Origin: Arcobacter sp.
Lineage (GTDB): Bacteria > Campylobacterota > Campylobacteria > Campylobacterales > Arcobacteraceae
DNA: 64,000 nucleotides
Direction of reading: 5' to 3'
Assembly (NCBI GenBank): GCA_020048055.1
Contig: JAIFNA010000009.1
Location: 1-64,000, forward strand
A program made the position numbers and the translations under genes. Each line of letters opens with the position of its first letter. Position 1 is the stretch's first letter. Of the stretch, positions 62,415-64,000 are shown one piece after another. Under the pieces are notes generated by a model, which made no database searches, was not told the DNA's origin, and saw nothing but the letters and a program-made list of their open reading frames with translations.

Positions 62415-63953
62415 ATGAAAAATGTACCGATTTTAGTTTTGGATTTTGGAAGTCAATATACGCAACTAATTGCAAGAAGGCTTAGGGAAAATGGCGTTTA
62501 TGCAGAGATTGTTCCATATAATGAAAAAATAGTTGATATAAAAGCAAGGATGCCTCAAGGAATTATTTTAAGTGGTGGACCAGCTTCTGTTTATAGCGAA
62601 GATGCTTATAAAGTTGATGCTGAAGTGTTTAATTTGGGTCTTCCAGTGCTTGGAATTTGTTATGGTATGCAAACAATTGCACATTATTTAGGTGGAAGTG
62701 TAGTTCCAGCAGATCATCATGAATATGGAAAAGCTAGGTTAAAAATTGTAGATGAAAAATCCCCAATCTTAAAAGATATTACAAATAATGAGATTGTTTG
62801 GATGAGTCATGGTGATAGAGTTGAAACACTGCCTGATGGCTTTAAAGTAATTGGTACAAGTGAAAATTCACCATTTGCGGCTATTTCAAATGAAGATAAA
62901 AAAATCTATGCATTTCAATTTCATCCAGAAGTTGTACATAGTGTAGAGGGTGCAGTTTTACTTAAAAATTTTGCAAAATATATTTGTGGTTGCGAATCAA
63001 CTTGGAATATGGGAAATTTTGCAAAAGAGCAAATTGCAAAAATTAAAGCACAAGTTGGGGATAAAAAAGTTCTTTGTGGAGTAAGTGGTGGAGTTGATAG
63101 TTCAGTTGTTGCTGCACTGTTAGCTGAAGCTATTGGAGATAAACTTGTACCTGTTTTTGTAAATAATGGACTTTTGAGAGCTAACGAAGTTATAGATGTA
63201 CAAAATATGTTTGCAAGTCGTGGAGTTAACCTTATTACAATAGACGCAGAGCAAGATTTTTTAACAAAATTAGCTGGAGTTATAGATCCTGAAACAAAAA
63301 GAAAAATTATTGGAGAAACTTTTATTGAGGTATTTGATAAAGAAGCAAAAAAACATAATGGGATAGAATTTTTAGCTCAAGGTACACTTTATACTGATGT
63401 AATTGAATCTGTTTCGGTTAAAGGTCCAAGTAAAACTATCAAATCCCATCATAATGTTGGCGGGCTTCCTGATTGGATGAAATTTGAACTTATTGAACCT
63501 TTAAGGGAGATATTTAAAGATGAAGTTAGAGCACTAGGGCTTGAATTAGGTCTTCCTGCTTATATGATAGGTCGTCATCCATTCCCAGGACCAGGACTTG
63601 CTATTAGAATTATGGGTGAAGTTAATGATGCAGATTTAGCAATTTTAAGAAAGACTGATACTATTATGTTAGAAGAGCTACGAGCGAGTGGTTGGTATGA
63701 TAAAACCTGGCAAGCATTCACAGTTCTTTTAAATGTAAAATCAGTTGGTGTTATGGGTGACAATAGAACTTATGATAATACAGCTTGTATTAGAATAGTA
63801 AATGCAATCGATGGTATGACTGCTACATTTGCCCATATTCCACATGATATCTTAGAGGTTATGAGTAGAAGAATAATCAATGAAGTTGATGGGATAAACA
63901 GAGTTGTTTATGATATCTCTTCAAAACCACCTGCTACAATTGAGTGGGAATAA
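62415..63953 (+). CDS. guaA: GMP synthase (glutamine-hydrolysing)
   Basis: 512 residues. Glutamine amidotransferase domain (about 1-195) with LGICYGMQ (catalytic Cys) and FHPEVVHS (catalytic His-Glu); ATP pyrophosphatase domain with [10 protein letters not shown]-terminal dimerisation domain ending KPPATIEWE. Converts XMP to GMP. Full length. AAGGAAATAT precedes the ATG. Separate from nhaD by the terminator at 62321-62350. Confidence 0.98.
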   Translation: MKNVPILVLDFGSQYTQLIARRLRENGVYAEIVPYNEKIVDIKARMPQGIILSGGPASVYSEDAYKVDAEVFNLGLPVLGICYGMQTIAHYLGGSVVPADHHEYGKARLKIVDEKSPILKDITNNEIVWMSHGDRVETLPDGFKVIGTSENSPFAAISNEDKKIYAFQFHPEVVHSVEGAVLLKNFAKYICGCESTWNMGNFAKEQIAKIKAQVGDKKVLCGVSGGVDSSVVAALLAEAIGDKLVPVFVNNGLLRANEVIDVQNMFASRGVNLITIDAEQDFLTKLAGVIDPETKRKIIGETFIEVFDKEAKKHNGIEFLAQGTLYTDVIESVSVKGPSKTIKSHHNVGGLPDWMKFELIEPLREIFKDEVRALGLELGLPAYMIGRHPFPGPGLAIRIMGEVNDADLAILRKTDTIMLEELRASGWYDKTWQAFTVLLNVKSVGVMGDNRTYDNTACIRIVNAIDGMTATFAHIPHDILEVMSRRIINEVDGINRVVYDISSKPPATIEWE

Positions 63954-63967
63954 GATTCGGTTTGGAT

Positions 63968-64000
63968 ATGAACAATTTAAAAATAAACAAACAAATTAAA
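63968..64000 (+). CDS. Possible start of a further gene (partial)
   Basis: An ATG at 63968 opens 11 codons to the window edge (Lys/Asn-rich). No clear ribosome site. Included only as a possible N-terminus. Confidence 0.25.
   Translation, partial: MNNLKINKQIK

Overview
The window is AT-rich DNA from a Campylobacterota (epsilonproteobacterial) genome, most likely an Arcobacter-type organism. Support comes from an HsrA/HP1043-type regulator, a PEB4-type isomerase next to class II fba, a short lptM-like lipoprotein gene coupled to nadB, an Arcobacter-like extended FolK, and many sensor kinases with the H-box GNIAHQWRQPL. The genus is inferred from family knowledge; no 16S gene is present.

Region 1 (1-17.9 kb) is the right-hand part of a conjugative or integrative element. 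It encodes F-type mating-pair proteins (TraN-like and a giant TraG-like), a VirD4/TraD-type coupling protein split by one in-frame stop, topoisomerase III, an SSB, a J-domain protein and several small membrane or lipoproteins. Six genes are preceded by a nearly identical leader of about 62 bp and a seventh by a shortened copy; two copies sit directly behind a terminator hairpin. At 14.8-17.3 kb there is a phage-like control and replication module: a leftward HTH repressor, a promoter studded with TAATTAC repeats, an unknown protein, an O-like initiator with an iteron-like cluster inside its gene, and an AlpA-like protein. The region ends with a probable toxin-antitoxin pair (49-aa ORF plus a GNAT protein). 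No integrase, relaxase, tRNA or attachment site is visible; they may lie to the left.

Region 2 (18-64 kb) is ordinary chromosome. In order: a CACHE/PAS histidine kinase; truD-dapA-GGDEF-yqeY-ABC-F; a leftward operon tlpA-DUF4266-DUF3570-apbE-small membrane protein-response regulator-kinase, which looks like an extracytoplasmic flavinylation system with its own regulators; folK-mnmA-pseudopilin-like-rimK-M42 peptidase; a rhodanese and a CoA-binding protein; an HsrA-like regulator with an adjacent kinase; peb4-fba; the leftward series M16 peptidase, pyrD, msbA-like, murJ, ftsZ, ftsA, ppiD-like; a frameshifted kinase with a PhnD-like binding protein; EEP nuclease, psiE-like, ybeY, a small conserved protein, a truncated globin, radA, a CDF transporter, an aminotransferase; and rightward lptM-like-nadB-nhaD followed by guaA.

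The most interesting points are the repeated leader cassettes of the mobile element, a 38-aa antisense ORF with a near-consensus promoter inside traG, iterons inside the initiator gene, two exact ApbE flavinylation motifs in the DUF3570 protein, the GNAT toxin pair, and two interrupted genes (coupling protein and histidine kinase).
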